Shown in pieces: positions 1 to 8,838 of a stretch of 64,000 nt of DNA. The translations under genes and the position numbers were made by a program. A model generated the notes under the pieces. It was given only the letters and a program-made list of their open reading frames with translations, made no database searches and was not told where the DNA came from. The stretch comes from JBBIWA01 sp037439425 (lineage in GTDB: Bacteria > Acidobacteriota > Blastocatellia > RBC074): the NCBI GenBank assembly GCA_037439425.1, contig JBBIWA010000013.1, forward strand, positions 34,297 to 98,296. Direction: 5' to 3'. How positions within the stretch are numbered: the stretch's first letter is position 1; each line of letters begins with the position of its first letter.

Positions 1-37
1 TTTGCTCGCGCCGCAGCGCTTCAAACACACGTCCCAT
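1..37 (-). CDS. N-terminus of probable CpsD/CapB-like tyrosine kinase (cut by window edge)
   Basis: Only the first 12 codons are inside the window. They read MGRVFEALRREQ, which resembles the start of polysaccharide-export tyrosine autokinases of the CpsD/CapB/BY-kinase group (typical opening: M-S/G-R-I/V-F-E/D-A-L-R-R). It is in the same direction as, and downstream of, the ExeA-like ATPase and the Wzz-like gene, the usual order in exosortase-type exopolysaccharide loci. Only a weak purine stretch precedes the ATG. The identification rests on 12 residues and context, so it could be another protein. Confidence 0.45.
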   Translation of the reverse strand, partial: MGRVFEALRREQ

Positions 38-119
38 TGAATTGTTCTTACTCTCAGGGGCTGGTGCAGGTAGTCAGCAAACTCTCTTCCGAATTCTGGC
101 TGCAGAGTCTCTTTGCCTC

Positions 120-1205
120 TCAGCCAGCCCTGAGGCTCCCCTCTTTGTGGCTGATCACCTTGAACTGTGACGACTCGCTCTGGCGTGAAGAGGATGCTTC
201 TTCAGGCTGAGAAACAGACTGAAGGCTGGTGGTCGCTTGAGTCTCTGTTGCCGCCAAGCCTGCCGTCCGGGCGCGGCTGCGCGAGGGTCTGGAAGCTTTC
301 TCCAGCCTCTCCCAGTTCTCATCAATCTCCTCGCGCAGAATAGGCAAGGGCGGCAAGCCCACTCCCAGCATGGCCTCCTGCGGATCGGCTTCAATCGCCG
401 GTTGAAGCAGGTCGAACGATTCGACCACCTCAGCAATGATCTTTTGGTCAATCTGCCGGGCGCTCATCGCATAACCAGTTAGCAGCGCGTTGTCGCAGAT
501 ATTGTTGATCAGGCGCGGAATGCCTTCCGAGGCGCGGTAAATCAGCGCCACCGCATCAGGCGTGAACAGGTCCAGGCGCGTGGCTTGCGCAGCCTTTAGT
601 CGCGCGCGAATGTAGGGTGAAACCTCATCAGCTCTGAGCGGCTTGATTTCGCACCGCAGGCTGATGCGCTGTTTAAGCTGGCGCAGCGCCGGCTCATTGA
701 GCACCTGCCTCAGTTCCGGCTGACCAGAAAGAATAATTTGTAATTGCTTCTCGGTATAAGTCTCAAAGTTGAGCAGCAGGCGAATCTCCTCGAGCAGCTC
801 CTGTCCCAGCCCGTGCGCTTCATCCACAATCAGCACACTACGCAGGCCGCGCGCGTGGCGCATCATCAGCAGCCGCCCCAGTTTCATCAGCAAGTCTGAC
901 TTCGAGTTGTACTGGGTCAGGCCAAAACTCGCAGCGATGTAATGGTAAAACTCCTCTACCGTCAGCCCGGGATTGAACAGATAACAGGTCAGCACGCTGC
1001 GATCGAGCCGCGCCAGCATCGCGCGCAGCATTGTTGTTTTGCCAGTCCCGACTTCGCCAGTGGCGACAATCAGGCCTTTTCCGTGCTGAATCCCATAGTG
1101 CAGATTCGCCATCACCTCGCGATGACTGGCCGTGAAGTAAACAAAGCGCGGATCAGGAGTTAAGCTGAACGGGATATCGCGCAAACCATAAAATTGTAGA
1201 TACAT
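120..1205 (-). CDS. ExeA-like AAA ATPase of exopolysaccharide/secretion locus
   Basis: A 361-residue AAA+ ATPase of the ExeA/GspA type, the cytoplasmic ATPase found in type II secretion and exosortase-associated polysaccharide loci. The opening MYLQFYGLRDIPFSLTPDPR is the family hallmark, followed by Walker A GEVGTGKT (about residues 50-57), Walker B LIVDEAH (about 125-131) and an arginine-rich sensor region near 180. The last 100 residues are low complexity, rich in Ser/Glu, and probably disordered. I chose the ATG at 1205; a GTG at 1232 in frame would add nine residues that do not look like the family. It starts 33 bases after the Wzz-like gene stops, so the two are likely co-transcribed. 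Confidence 0.85.
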   Translation of the reverse strand: MYLQFYGLRDIPFSLTPDPRFVYFTASHREVMANLHYGIQHGKGLIVATGEVGTGKTTMLRAMLARLDRSVLTCYLFNPGLTVEEFYHYIAASFGLTQYNSKSDLLMKLGRLLMMRHARGLRSVLIVDEAHGLGQELLEEIRLLLNFETYTEKQLQIILSGQPELRQVLNEPALRQLKQRISLRCEIKPLRADEVSPYIRARLKAAQATRLDLFTPDAVALIYRASEGIPRLINNICDNALLTGYAMSARQIDQKIIAEVVESFDLLQPAIEADPQEAMLGVGLPPLPILREEIDENWERLEKASRPSRSRARTAGLAATETQATTSLQSVSQPEEASSSRQSESSQFKVISHKEGSLRAG

Positions 1206-1238
1206 AGCTTTCTCACTTGCGGCTCCTGGCACGGGCCA

Positions 1239-2831
1239 TCAATACGTCCCGGTGAGGAGATTGGTAATGCCAAAATAGCGAATCATTTTGACCAGCAACG
1301 GGACGGAGACCAAAATCAGCACCACCGCGCCCATCAGCTGTGCCACCTGCAGCAAAGCGCGCAGCCTTTGCTCGCGCGTGGTCAACAGCTCCGGCACAGT
1401 GACTAACAGGGGGAGATGGGTATAATGAGCTACGTCGCGCGCGTCCTGAATGGTGAAGAGGTGACGCGCTTCGATAGCAAAAGCAATCGCGATGCCGAGC
1501 GCCAGACCTAGCACCAGGGAAAATGGATAAAGCAGCATGCGCTTCGGGGAGACAGGAACTTCCGGCAAATTGGCCGGGTCCTTTAAGGTGAAGGTTTCAC
1601 CACTAAAACTCTCTACGATGCGCTGGCTGAAGCGAGCATTCTCACGCTGACTGACCAGCTCATCGTAATGTTTCCTTAAGATGTTGTAGTCGCGATCAAT
1701 CTTCTGGGCTTCGGTCGTCAGCAGTGGCACGGCGCGCAAGCGCGCACTGAGCTCACTGTATTGCTGGTTCGCTTGATTGAGCTCAGCCTGCTTTTGTTCC
1801 AATTCTCGTTTGGTCGCGGCAATGCGCAGCTCCAGCTCGGCAATCGGAGCATTATTGCGACGCGTCCGCATCCTGGTTGCTCTCTCCTGCTCGGAGCGAG
1901 TCTTGATCTCTTCAAGCTCACGGTTTACTCCCTCCAGCAGCGCACGGGTGCTGATCACGTCCGGGTGCTTCTCGGTGTATTGCGAAAGCAGCTCTTTGAG
2001 CTTGCCTTCGAGTTCCGCTTTCTTGACGCGCAACTGCCCTTCAGCCTGGCCCACCGCCAGCGGAGTTTCGGGATCAGCTTCCACTTGAGTCCTGACCATC
2101 GTCAGCTGTTGCTCATAGGTCTGCAGTTGATTCTGCAACGAGCTGATCGAGGTTCGCAGCGAGCCGATCAACACTGTGAGGCTGCCCATCTGGCTGGCCA
2201 GGCTCTGATCCTGTCCTGGAACAGCCTCCGGATGGTTTTGCAGATATTCATTGCGCTTCGCTTCAGTCTCCTCCAACTGCTTCTTGAGATCGGCGATGCG
2301 GTTCTCGATCTGGTCATTGGTGGAACGGATGCGGCGAATCGTATCTTCCGAATTCGCGTTAATGAAGCGGGTGGCCAGCTCTCGGGTCACGCTTTGGGCG
2401 ATCACCGGGTCCGTGCTGAGAAAAGAGATAGTAAAAGCATTGTTGCTCCCGCCGACACTGCGCACGCTTAATTTAATGTGCTTGCGCATCTCCTCCAGGA
2501 TCAGCTCCCTGGGCAGGTTCGCTCGCCGCAGCTCCGGATAGAGATTAAACATCTCGATGATCCCTTCCAGCTCCGTGCGACTGGTGACGTGCTGCTGAAT
2601 GACACCCAGACGAGTAGCAAAGTCCACCTGATTGACGGGCTGGACATAGGGTTGCGAAACCTTCGGCGGGTCTACAATGATCAAAGTCGAGGATTCATAG
2701 ACGTTGGGCAGACGATAGATCACGTAGCCGAGCGTAGCGCTGACGATCACAAACGGCACAGCGATATAATAGCGGCGGCGCCATAAGATGCGCAGATATT
2801 CGGCTGGGGTTCTCACTCTAAAACTGGCCAT
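1239..2831 (-). CDS. Wzz/GumC-type polysaccharide chain-length determinant
   Basis: A 530-residue inner-membrane polysaccharide co-polymerase that sets the length of exported polysaccharide chains. It has an N-terminal membrane segment (about residues 22-40) after a short cytoplasmic tail, the Wzz domain, a long Glu/Gln/Arg-rich coiled coil (about 150-400), a second membrane segment after a Pro-rich motif (PVSPKRMLLYPFSLVLGLALG, about 420-450) and a third hydrophobic stretch near the C-terminus. There is no kinase domain fused, consistent with a separate kinase gene downstream at the window edge. The ATG at 2831 is preceded by an excellent AGGAGGG ribosome site; an upstream in-frame start would add six residues. 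Closest to GumC / the exosortase-A-associated chain-length family. Confidence 0.9.
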   Translation of the reverse strand: MASFRVRTPAEYLRILWRRRYYIAVPFVIVSATLGYVIYRLPNVYESSTLIIVDPPKVSQPYVQPVNQVDFATRLGVIQQHVTSRTELEGIIEMFNLYPELRRANLPRELILEEMRKHIKLSVRSVGGSNNAFTISFLSTDPVIAQSVTRELATRFINANSEDTIRRIRSTNDQIENRIADLKKQLEETEAKRNEYLQNHPEAVPGQDQSLASQMGSLTVLIGSLRTSISSLQNQLQTYEQQLTMVRTQVEADPETPLAVGQAEGQLRVKKAELEGKLKELLSQYTEKHPDVISTRALLEGVNRELEEIKTRSEQERATRMRTRRNNAPIAELELRIAATKRELEQKQAELNQANQQYSELSARLRAVPLLTTEAQKIDRDYNILRKHYDELVSQRENARFSQRIVESFSGETFTLKDPANLPEVPVSPKRMLLYPFSLVLGLALGIAIAFAIEARHLFTIQDARDVAHYTHLPLLVTVPELLTTREQRLRALLQVAQLMGAVVLILVSVPLLVKMIRYFGITNLLTGTY

Positions 2832-3132
2832 AGCTACCCTCCTGCCCATTTCATTCTGCTGCTCAAGCTATGCAAAGAGCATCACAGATTTCTTGCTAAA
2901 CGATTAGTTATCAGTTTCATCAACCGTGGCTCAAGGGGTGCCGGACTCTATTTTGGCGGCTCGCCTCAAGGAGATGCTCCCCGCTTGTCAAAGCAGCACG
3001 AGAGGCCTCCGCTCAAACTCTACTTGCTCTTACTGCTCTCCCTGAAACTGAGGCTCTTTCGGCGAACTGGCTAGTGATTATAGCTAATTCGCTTTCTAAG
3101 CGTCGAGAAAAATTAGCCTTGAGGTGACCCTC

Positions 3133-4380
3133 TCAGGGCTCACGGCGCAAGCGATCAGCTCGCGTCTCAAACGTCACCCTCAAAAATCTCAGTTTCCCCA
3201 CTTGCAACTGGACCTGGCGCAGTTGGGTAGGGTCAAGCTCATAAACCACTTCACTGATGCGTTCGCCATTAAGGCGCACCCCGCCTTGCGAGATCAAGCG
3301 TCGCGCTTCGGCTTTCGACGTAGCCAGTTCCGTCTGGACGAGCAAATCCACCAACTTGATCCGAGGGGTAGTCAATTTGATCGTGCGCGTCTCTACCTCG
3401 GTGGGCGCTTGACGGGCCCGAAACCGACGGATGAATTCAGCTTCAGCGCGCTCGGCCTCAGCTTGAGAATAAAAGTCAGCCACCAATTTCTTGGCCAGCT
3501 CCGATTTGACATCGCGCGGATGTTGCCGCCCACTTTCGACATCCGCTTTCAATTGTGCCAACTCCTGCAGGCTCAAGTCCGTGAGTAACTCGTAGTAACG
3601 CCACATCAATTCATCGGAGATCGACATGGTCTTGCCATAGATCTCACCAGGCGGCTCCGTGATCCCGATGTAGTTATCCATGCTCTTCGACATCTTGTTG
3701 ACTCCATCCAGGCCTTCCAGCAGTGGTGTGGTGATGATCACTTCCGGTTCTTGCCCATAAGCGCGCTGCACTTCACGCGCCATCAGGAGATTGAACTTCT
3801 GATCGGTGCCGCCCAGCTCCACATCTGCCTCCAGCGCCACCGAGTCATAGCCCTGGACCAGCGGGTAGATCAGTTCGTGCAGGCTGATGGGGGCACCCGA
3901 GAGGAGGCGTTTGGAGAAATCATCGCGTTCGAGCAGTTGCGCTACTGTGGCCTTAGCCGTCAGCCGAATAAAGTCTTCGGGCGTAAAGGCCTTCATCCAC
4001 CGCGCATTGAACTCAATGATGGTCCGGTCTGGATCCAGCAACTTGAAGATCTGCTCTTTGTAAGTCTCGGCATTGGCGCGAATCTGTTCCGGCGTGAGGC
4101 TCGGGCGCGTCACGCTGCGCCCGGTCGGATCACCAATGAGTCCGGTGAAATCCCCGATTAAAAAGATGACATCGTGACCGAGCTGCTGAAAATGTCGCAT
4201 CTTGCGGATCAGCACCGTGTGGCCTAGATGCAAATCCGGCGCCGTTGGATCGAATCCGGCCTTGACGCGCAACCGCTTGCCTGTCTGAGCACAGACTTCC
4301 AGTTTGGCGCGCAGCTCATCCACTCGAATCACGTCTACTGTGCCTTTCGTGAGGTAGGCGATCTGTTCGTTCAGGGTCAT
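3133..4380 (-). CDS. tyrS: Tyrosyl-tRNA synthetase
   Basis: A 415-residue class I aminoacyl-tRNA synthetase charging tRNA-Tyr in the cytoplasm. The HIGH-type signature HLGH is at residues 51-54, the tyrosine-pocket region GYDSVALEADVELGGTDQ near 177-194 and an intact KMSKS loop at 229-233. A C-terminal S4 RNA-binding domain occupies about 345-410 (SKAEARRLISQGGVRLNG). HLGH instead of the HVGH seen in the E. coli-type enzyme, and the sequence around KMSKS, place it in the TyrZ-like type 2 group. The stop of the upstream YcxB-like gene is only 4 bases from the start, so the two form one transcript. Only a weak ribosome site is visible. Confidence 0.97.
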   Translation of the reverse strand: MTLNEQIAYLTKGTVDVIRVDELRAKLEVCAQTGKRLRVKAGFDPTAPDLHLGHTVLIRKMRHFQQLGHDVIFLIGDFTGLIGDPTGRSVTRPSLTPEQIRANAETYKEQIFKLLDPDRTIIEFNARWMKAFTPEDFIRLTAKATVAQLLERDDFSKRLLSGAPISLHELIYPLVQGYDSVALEADVELGGTDQKFNLLMAREVQRAYGQEPEVIITTPLLEGLDGVNKMSKSMDNYIGITEPPGEIYGKTMSISDELMWRYYELLTDLSLQELAQLKADVESGRQHPRDVKSELAKKLVADFYSQAEAERAEAEFIRRFRARQAPTEVETRTIKLTTPRIKLVDLLVQTELATSKAEARRLISQGGVRLNGERISEVVYELDPTQLRQVQLQVGKLRFLRVTFETRADRLRREP

Positions 4381-4384
4381 AATT

Positions 4385-4879
4385 TCAACCTGTCAGCTTG
4401 GCTCTCAGCAGCGCGCGGAATTCCTCAAGCATTTGCTCACTGGCGAAAGCGCGTTTGGGGATAAAACTAAAGATCTCCCCGCCATAGATCAACAGAAAGC
4501 CCTCCCGGCTCTCTAGCAGCCGCTGATAATATCCCCAGGCATACTGCGATTGGACGTGGCCTTGAATGTAGGTGATCCCTTCTTCGTCAAACGAGACGAG
4601 GTGCTCGGCCCGGTGTAGCCTCTCGCGCGCCCACCTCTGTCTCAGCTCAAACCGGCGCATCCATGGCAAGCCCGCCAGCAGCCAGAGACCGATCAGCCCT
4701 GCCCCCAGAGGATACCACAAAGGATAGCCGCCCACATACCCAAGCAAAGCAGCCAGCAGTAGGAGCGCGACGCCGATCAAGCGATCTACCGCGATGCCGT
4801 AAAGCTGTCGCTTCAGGAACTGCTGGGCAGCGTAATATTCTTTCCAGTCAAGAAAAAATCTAACCTGAATTGGCTTCAT
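4385..4879 (-). CDS. YcxB-like membrane protein
   Basis: A 164-residue protein with a short N-terminal segment (MKPIQVRFFLDWKEYYAAQQF), two adjacent hydrophobic helices (about residues 32-48 and 50-70) and a soluble C-terminal half of about 80 residues (SFDEEGITYIQGHVQSQYAWGYYQ ... IPKRAF), the layout of the YcxB-like family, whose function is unknown. The conserved pattern W-x-x-Y-x-x-hhE and the hhIPKRAF motif are both visible. It directly precedes tyrS with a 4-base gap; there is no evident functional link to translation. Confidence 0.7.
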   Translation of the reverse strand: MKPIQVRFFLDWKEYYAAQQFLKRQLYGIAVDRLIGVALLLLAALLGYVGGYPLWYPLGAGLIGLWLLAGLPWMRRFELRQRWARERLHRAEHLVSFDEEGITYIQGHVQSQYAWGYYQRLLESREGFLLIYGGEIFSFIPKRAFASEQMLEEFRALLRAKLTG

Positions 4880-5046
4880 CTCTTTGACGAGAGCGCTGAA
4901 AGTTCAGCCCTTTCAAGCAAGCAGCCCCTATTGTGCCACAATCCTTTGGGTCAAGGCACGAGCTGCTGGGGCTTGAATTGTCTCTCCCCCTGAGCGATGA
5001 TGTTGCCAGCGGTGGCCTTTCTAAGATAAGCCCAGGATAGAGATCG

Positions 5047-5664
5047 GTGAGTATTGAGGCAACACATCTGGAACAGTTGCAGCGTGGTCGCTGGCTCGAG
5101 TACTTAACTATCGGCTGGAATTTGCTCGAGGCTCTTTTTTCCGTTGGTGCCGGTCTGTTTGCGGGCAGTATCGCACTGGTAGGCTTCGGTATCGACTCGC
5201 TGATCGAAAGCTCTTCGGGTACTATTCTCTTGTGGCGGCTCCGTGAGGGGGAAGAGGGCCAGCAGCGCGAGCAAACGGCGCTCAAACTGGTGGGAGTAAG
5301 TTTTCTGGTGCTTGCCGGATACGTAGCCTTTGATGCAGTGAGAACACTGATGCTTCGGGAAGGGCCAGAAACCAGCTACCTTGGGATTGCTATTGCCCTC
5401 CTTTCTCTGATCGTGATGCCGCTGCTAGCGCGGGCCAAACGACGGGTGGCAGATAAGCTCAACAGTCGCGCGATGAGAGCTGATGCGCGGCAGACTGACA
5501 TTTGCGCTTATCTATCAGCTATTCTCTTAGGCGGGCTCGGACTCAATGCGCTCTTCGGATGGTGGTTGGCAGACCCGGTAGCAGCCCTGCTGATGACGCC
5601 GATCATAACCAGAGAAGGCCTTGAAGCTTTACGAGGGGAAAGCTGCGAGGCTTGCCATCCCTGA
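5047..5664 (+). CDS. Cation diffusion facilitator-like transmembrane protein
   Basis: A 205-residue multi-pass membrane protein with the transmembrane part of CDF (cation efflux) transporters: GSIALVGFGIDSLIE (about residues 42-56) corresponds to the second helix with the family's acidic metal residue, and ADARQTDICAYLSAILLGGLGLN (about 147-169) matches the helix V region. There are about five to six membrane segments. The usual cytoplasmic C-terminal domain is absent; the protein ends at EACHP after the last helix. Such short CDF proteins exist, but the metal specificity cannot be read. The start is GTG at 5047; no strong ribosome site is visible. It converges on the nitrilase gene. Confidence 0.75.
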   Translation: MSIEATHLEQLQRGRWLEYLTIGWNLLEALFSVGAGLFAGSIALVGFGIDSLIESSSGTILLWRLREGEEGQQREQTALKLVGVSFLVLAGYVAFDAVRTLMLREGPETSYLGIAIALLSLIVMPLLARAKRRVADKLNSRAMRADARQTDICAYLSAILLGGLGLNALFGWWLADPVAALLMTPIITREGLEALRGESCEACHP

Positions 5665-5699
5665 AGTTCGGAGTGAAGAAAACCAAAAGCAGCGCAACC

Positions 5700-6740
5700 T
5701 CACGGTTTCTTCAACTCTCTCGCCTCTTCAGCATAACTGGGTGGAGGCGCCAACACGTTGGCGCGAACGGCTTCCGAGGCTAGCCAGGGTGGTGTTGCTG
5801 CCCGGCCATTCTCGCTCCTGGCGTGGAAGTCAAAGAGGTCTGGCCGGCTATAGTGCCCCGTGACATCCAACGTCAGGCTCTCTTCTCGAATACGGTTGAG
5901 ATTGATCCGCGCCATGATGATCGCTTCGCAGTCGAAAGCCGGGCCAGCAACATAGAGACCATCAGGGCCGATGACTGCGCTGCCACCATCAAGCACCATC
6001 GCCTCAGGGTCGTTTGCCAGCTCCGCAATCGGTTCGAGTTCGCGCGGGAGATCGCGCGCGCGCATAATCGCTCCGGCGGCAACGACAAAGCAACGCCCCT
6101 CAAAGGCATAGTGGCGGCTGGCAATCTGGTGCATCTCTTTGACCGCCGGCCAGAGGGCGACGTGAATGTCTTCGCCAGCATTATGCAAGGTCTGACGCGC
6201 CAGCGGCATCCAGTGTTCCCAACAGATCAAACCACCCAGGCGCCCCACAGGAGTCTCAACTACACGCAGCCCGTGACCCGCACCCTGCCCCCAAATCAAA
6301 CGCTCGCTGTAGGTCGGTATCAGCTTACGATGGCGATTTAGAAGCACGCCCGTGGGGCCGAAGGTCAGCAAGGAGTTATAGAGTGTGCCCCGTCCCGGCC
6401 CTTCAGCTACCCGCTCATGAACACCGATCACCACCGTCAGTTGGTGCTCACGCGCAGCCGCAGCCAGCGCTTCAGTCGCAGCACCCGGCACGAGCACGCT
6501 GTTTTCAGCCAGGCGCGCATAGAGTTTTTTGACCGGCGGATGATTCCACAACGCGACATCGCGGCAGTAGTCGAGCCAGGCGGGATAGCCCGGCAGCCAG
6601 GATTCAGGGAAGACCACTAGCTGCGCTTTCTTCATCGCAGCTTCAGTGATCAAATTGAGCGCCTTGGCCAGGCTGCGCTCAAGATTCAAGTAGACGGGCG
6701 CAGCCTGCACGGCAGCAATGGTCACCATGGAGGCAGGCAT
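5700..6740 (-). CDS. Nitrilase / carbon-nitrogen hydrolase
   Basis: A 346-residue member of the nitrilase superfamily, branch 1, which hydrolyses nitriles (R-CN) to acids and ammonia. The catalytic triad is complete: Glu46 (FPESWLPGYP), Lys139 (HRKLIPT) and Cys173 (GGLICWEHW). The sequence after the cysteine (CWEHWMPL) is typical of true nitrilases and cyanide-degrading relatives rather than amidases. The ATG at 6740 lies 7 bases after a strong AAGGAGGAG; an in-frame upstream start would add 17 unlikely residues. The natural substrate cannot be told from sequence; arylacetonitriles, aliphatic nitriles or cyanide are possible. Confidence 0.9.
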   Translation of the reverse strand: MPASMVTIAAVQAAPVYLNLERSLAKALNLITEAAMKKAQLVVFPESWLPGYPAWLDYCRDVALWNHPPVKKLYARLAENSVLVPGAATEALAAAAREHQLTVVIGVHERVAEGPGRGTLYNSLLTFGPTGVLLNRHRKLIPTYSERLIWGQGAGHGLRVVETPVGRLGGLICWEHWMPLARQTLHNAGEDIHVALWPAVKEMHQIASRHYAFEGRCFVVAAGAIMRARDLPRELEPIAELANDPEAMVLDGGSAVIGPDGLYVAGPAFDCEAIIMARINLNRIREESLTLDVTGHYSRPDLFDFHARSENGRAATPPWLASEAVRANVLAPPPSYAEEARELKKP

Positions 6741-6891
6741 GGCATCTCCTCCTTCAGGCTGGGGGCAGCCCCTCTTCCTCCAATGCCTCACGGCCTGGGG
6801 AAAGCGACTCGGTCAGATAGTGAAACTAACGACTCATGCAATAACACTAAGTTAGAAATTTCGCAATAACTAAGCTGCCAATCTGCTTTTC

Positions 6892-6921
6892 TTGAAAACC
6901 GGCTCGGGCGTTGTGTAAGAT
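6892..6921 (+). promoter_or_regulatory. Candidate sigma70-type promoter of the HtrA gene
   Basis: TTGAAA (6892-6897), 18-base spacer, TAAGAT (6916-6921), in the divergent space between the nitrilase and htrA-like genes. It leaves a leader of about 105 bases. Moderate match only. Confidence 0.35.
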
Positions 6922-7034
6922 ATCATTTCATTGCTGAGAGCGATCTTGTCTGAGATCACAGACCTGCTCGTAGTGAATGGTTTCTGATCAAATCTCTCTC
7001 CTCTAGATGGGAGATGAGTTAAGGAGAACTAAAA

Positions 7035-8594
7035 ATGGATCATATTGCCATACCTCGCCGACGGAACTGGGTGCTGCTGAGCTTGATTGGCGCCGGAGTG
7101 CTGCTGGTGGGCGCACTGATAGGCTCAGCCGTTACCGCTAAGGGATGGTCGCCCTTCAAAGACCCGGGAGAAGAAACCAAAGTGCCGATTTATTTGGCTG
7201 CAGATCAATTCTCCCATCAGCCAATAGACCTGAGCAAAGGATTTTCGGCCGTGGCCAAAGCAGTGACGCCGGCTGTGGTGACGATCAATGTCTCCAGCCG
7301 CAGCCGGCCACAACAGTTCCCCTTCTTCCTGGATCCGTTCCGCGATTTCTTCAATCGGCCAGATCAAGACGAGGAACAGCCGCGCCGCCCACCACAGATG
7401 CGCGGTCCGCTGCGCCCAAGTGGCCTTGGCTCCGGGGTGATTGTCAGTCCTGATGGCTACATCCTGACCAACAACCATGTCGTGGAAAACGCAGAGAAGG
7501 TAGAGGTCGAACTCAATGACCGCCGCCGCTTCACTGCCAAGATCATCGGCACCGACCCACCAAGCGATGTCGCGGTGCTTAAAATTGACGCGACCAACCT
7601 CCCGACCCTCCCCTTTGGGGATTCCAATCAGGTTGAGGTAGGGGATATTGTGCTCGCGGTGGGCAACCCGCTCGGCGTGGGCCAGACGGTGACGATGGGC
7701 ATCATCAGTGCTAAAGGGCGCACCACTGGCGCTTCCAGTATCATGGGTGGCGGCAGCTACGAAGACTTCCTGCAAACAGACGCTTCGATCAACCGCGGCA
7801 ATTCGGGCGGCGCGCTAGTCAATCTGCGCGGCGAGCTGATTGGGATTCCGTCGCAAATCCTCTCGCAAACGGGCGGCAACATCGGCATTGGCTTTGCTAT
7901 TCCCACGGCGATGGCGCGCCATGTCATGGAGCAACTGATCCGGACGGGCAAGGTGCGCCGGGGCAAACTGGGCGTTATCGTGCAACCGGTGACGATGGCC
8001 CTGGCTGAGGAGTTCGGCTACAAGGGAACGAAAGGAGCCTTCGTCCAGGAAGTCACTAAAGGCGATCCGGCCGATCAGGTGGGGATTAAACCGGGCGACA
8101 TCATTACCGAGTTCCAGGGCCAACTCATCGAAGACTCCTCGCAGCTACGCAACCTCGTCGCACAGACGGCTCCCGGCACCACGGTCAAACTCAAGGTCTG
8201 GCACGAGAGGGCCGAACGCGAACTAACGGTGAAGCTGGCAGAGATGAACAGCAATCAGCTCCCCGGCAAAGAGGCTGAGTCGAGTCAGGATTCAGGCGAA
8301 GCCACTGGAGTCCTCTCTGGGATTCGCGTGGAGAATTTGACTCCCGAGCTCATCCGTCGCCTTAACCTCCCTGGAGCGACGCGCGGAGTGGTTATCACAG
8401 AGGTAGCTGATGAGAGTAATGCTGCGGCCGCTGGCATTCGGCGCGGCGATGTGATCGAAGAGATTAATCGCCAGCCTGTATCCAATATCAATGAGTTCAA
8501 TGCGGCGCTGCAAAAGGCCAACAAGAAGAGCGTGCTGCTGCGCGTCCGCAACCAACAGGGAGCGCGCTTCGTGGTAGTTCAAGCCCAGGAGTAA
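7035..8594 (+). CDS. HtrA/DegP-family periplasmic serine protease (Do-like)
   Basis: A 519-residue envelope protease/chaperone that degrades misfolded exported proteins. A single N-terminal membrane segment (about residues 12-33) acts as anchor or uncleaved signal. The trypsin-like domain has the triad His148 (TNNHVVEN), Asp178 (SDVAVLKI) and Ser257 (GNSGGAL). Two PDZ domains follow (about 300-390 and 425-510), as in DegP/DegQ/MucD. The Phe/Pro/Arg-rich stretch at 92-125 corresponds to the LA loop. AAGGAGA sits ideally before the ATG. A strong hairpin terminator follows, so it is monocistronic. Confidence 0.95.
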   Translation: MDHIAIPRRRNWVLLSLIGAGVLLVGALIGSAVTAKGWSPFKDPGEETKVPIYLAADQFSHQPIDLSKGFSAVAKAVTPAVVTINVSSRSRPQQFPFFLDPFRDFFNRPDQDEEQPRRPPQMRGPLRPSGLGSGVIVSPDGYILTNNHVVENAEKVEVELNDRRRFTAKIIGTDPPSDVAVLKIDATNLPTLPFGDSNQVEVGDIVLAVGNPLGVGQTVTMGIISAKGRTTGASSIMGGGSYEDFLQTDASINRGNSGGALVNLRGELIGIPSQILSQTGGNIGIGFAIPTAMARHVMEQLIRTGKVRRGKLGVIVQPVTMALAEEFGYKGTKGAFVQEVTKGDPADQVGIKPGDIITEFQGQLIEDSSQLRNLVAQTAPGTTVKLKVWHERAERELTVKLAEMNSNQLPGKEAESSQDSGEATGVLSGIRVENLTPELIRRLNLPGATRGVVITEVADESNAAAAGIRRGDVIEEINRQPVSNINEFNAALQKANKKSVLLRVRNQQGARFVVVQAQE

Positions 8595-8657
8595 GAGCGG
8601 AGTTTTCTCCCTCAGCGTTGCGGTCCAGATCACTTCCAAATCTTAACAACCGTCTGC

Positions 8658-8684
8658 AAGAGGGGCAGCTGTTGCCCCTCTTTT
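8658..8684 (+). terminator. Rho-independent terminator of the HtrA gene
   Basis: Ten-base stem (AAGAGGGGCA / TGCCCCTCTT) with a 5-base loop followed by a T run, about 65 bases after the stop codon of the protease gene. Confidence 0.85.
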
Positions 8685-8712
8685 GCTTTCTCATCGGGCC
8701 CCTCGATTCTGT

Positions 8713-8741
8713 TTGACATGACGCGGGCGCAAGTTTATTGT
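8713..8741 (+). promoter_or_regulatory. Sigma70-type promoter of the PuuD-like gene
   Basis: TTGACA (8713-8718), a 17-base spacer and TATTGT (8736-8741), about 97 bases upstream of the start at 8839 and directly after the htrA terminator. The -35 box and spacing are perfect. Confidence 0.65.
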
Positions 8742-8838
8742 GGAGGCGCTTTACCATCCTACTAAGCCAAGTAGTAAAGGCTTAAAGTGCGGACGAAAAA
8801 AAAACAAATGACCATAACACTACAACCAAGGAGGCCTT

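Noticed and set aside
1761..2471. 236-codon plus-strand frame with many leucines
   Set aside because: Lies antisense inside the Wzz/GumC gene, which has a clear family match and ribosome site.
1..2831. Claim that this is an exosortase A (XrtA) locus
   Set aside because: ExeA-like and Wzz-like genes fit, but no exosortase or PEP-CTERM gene is in the window, so only a general exopolysaccharide locus is claimed.
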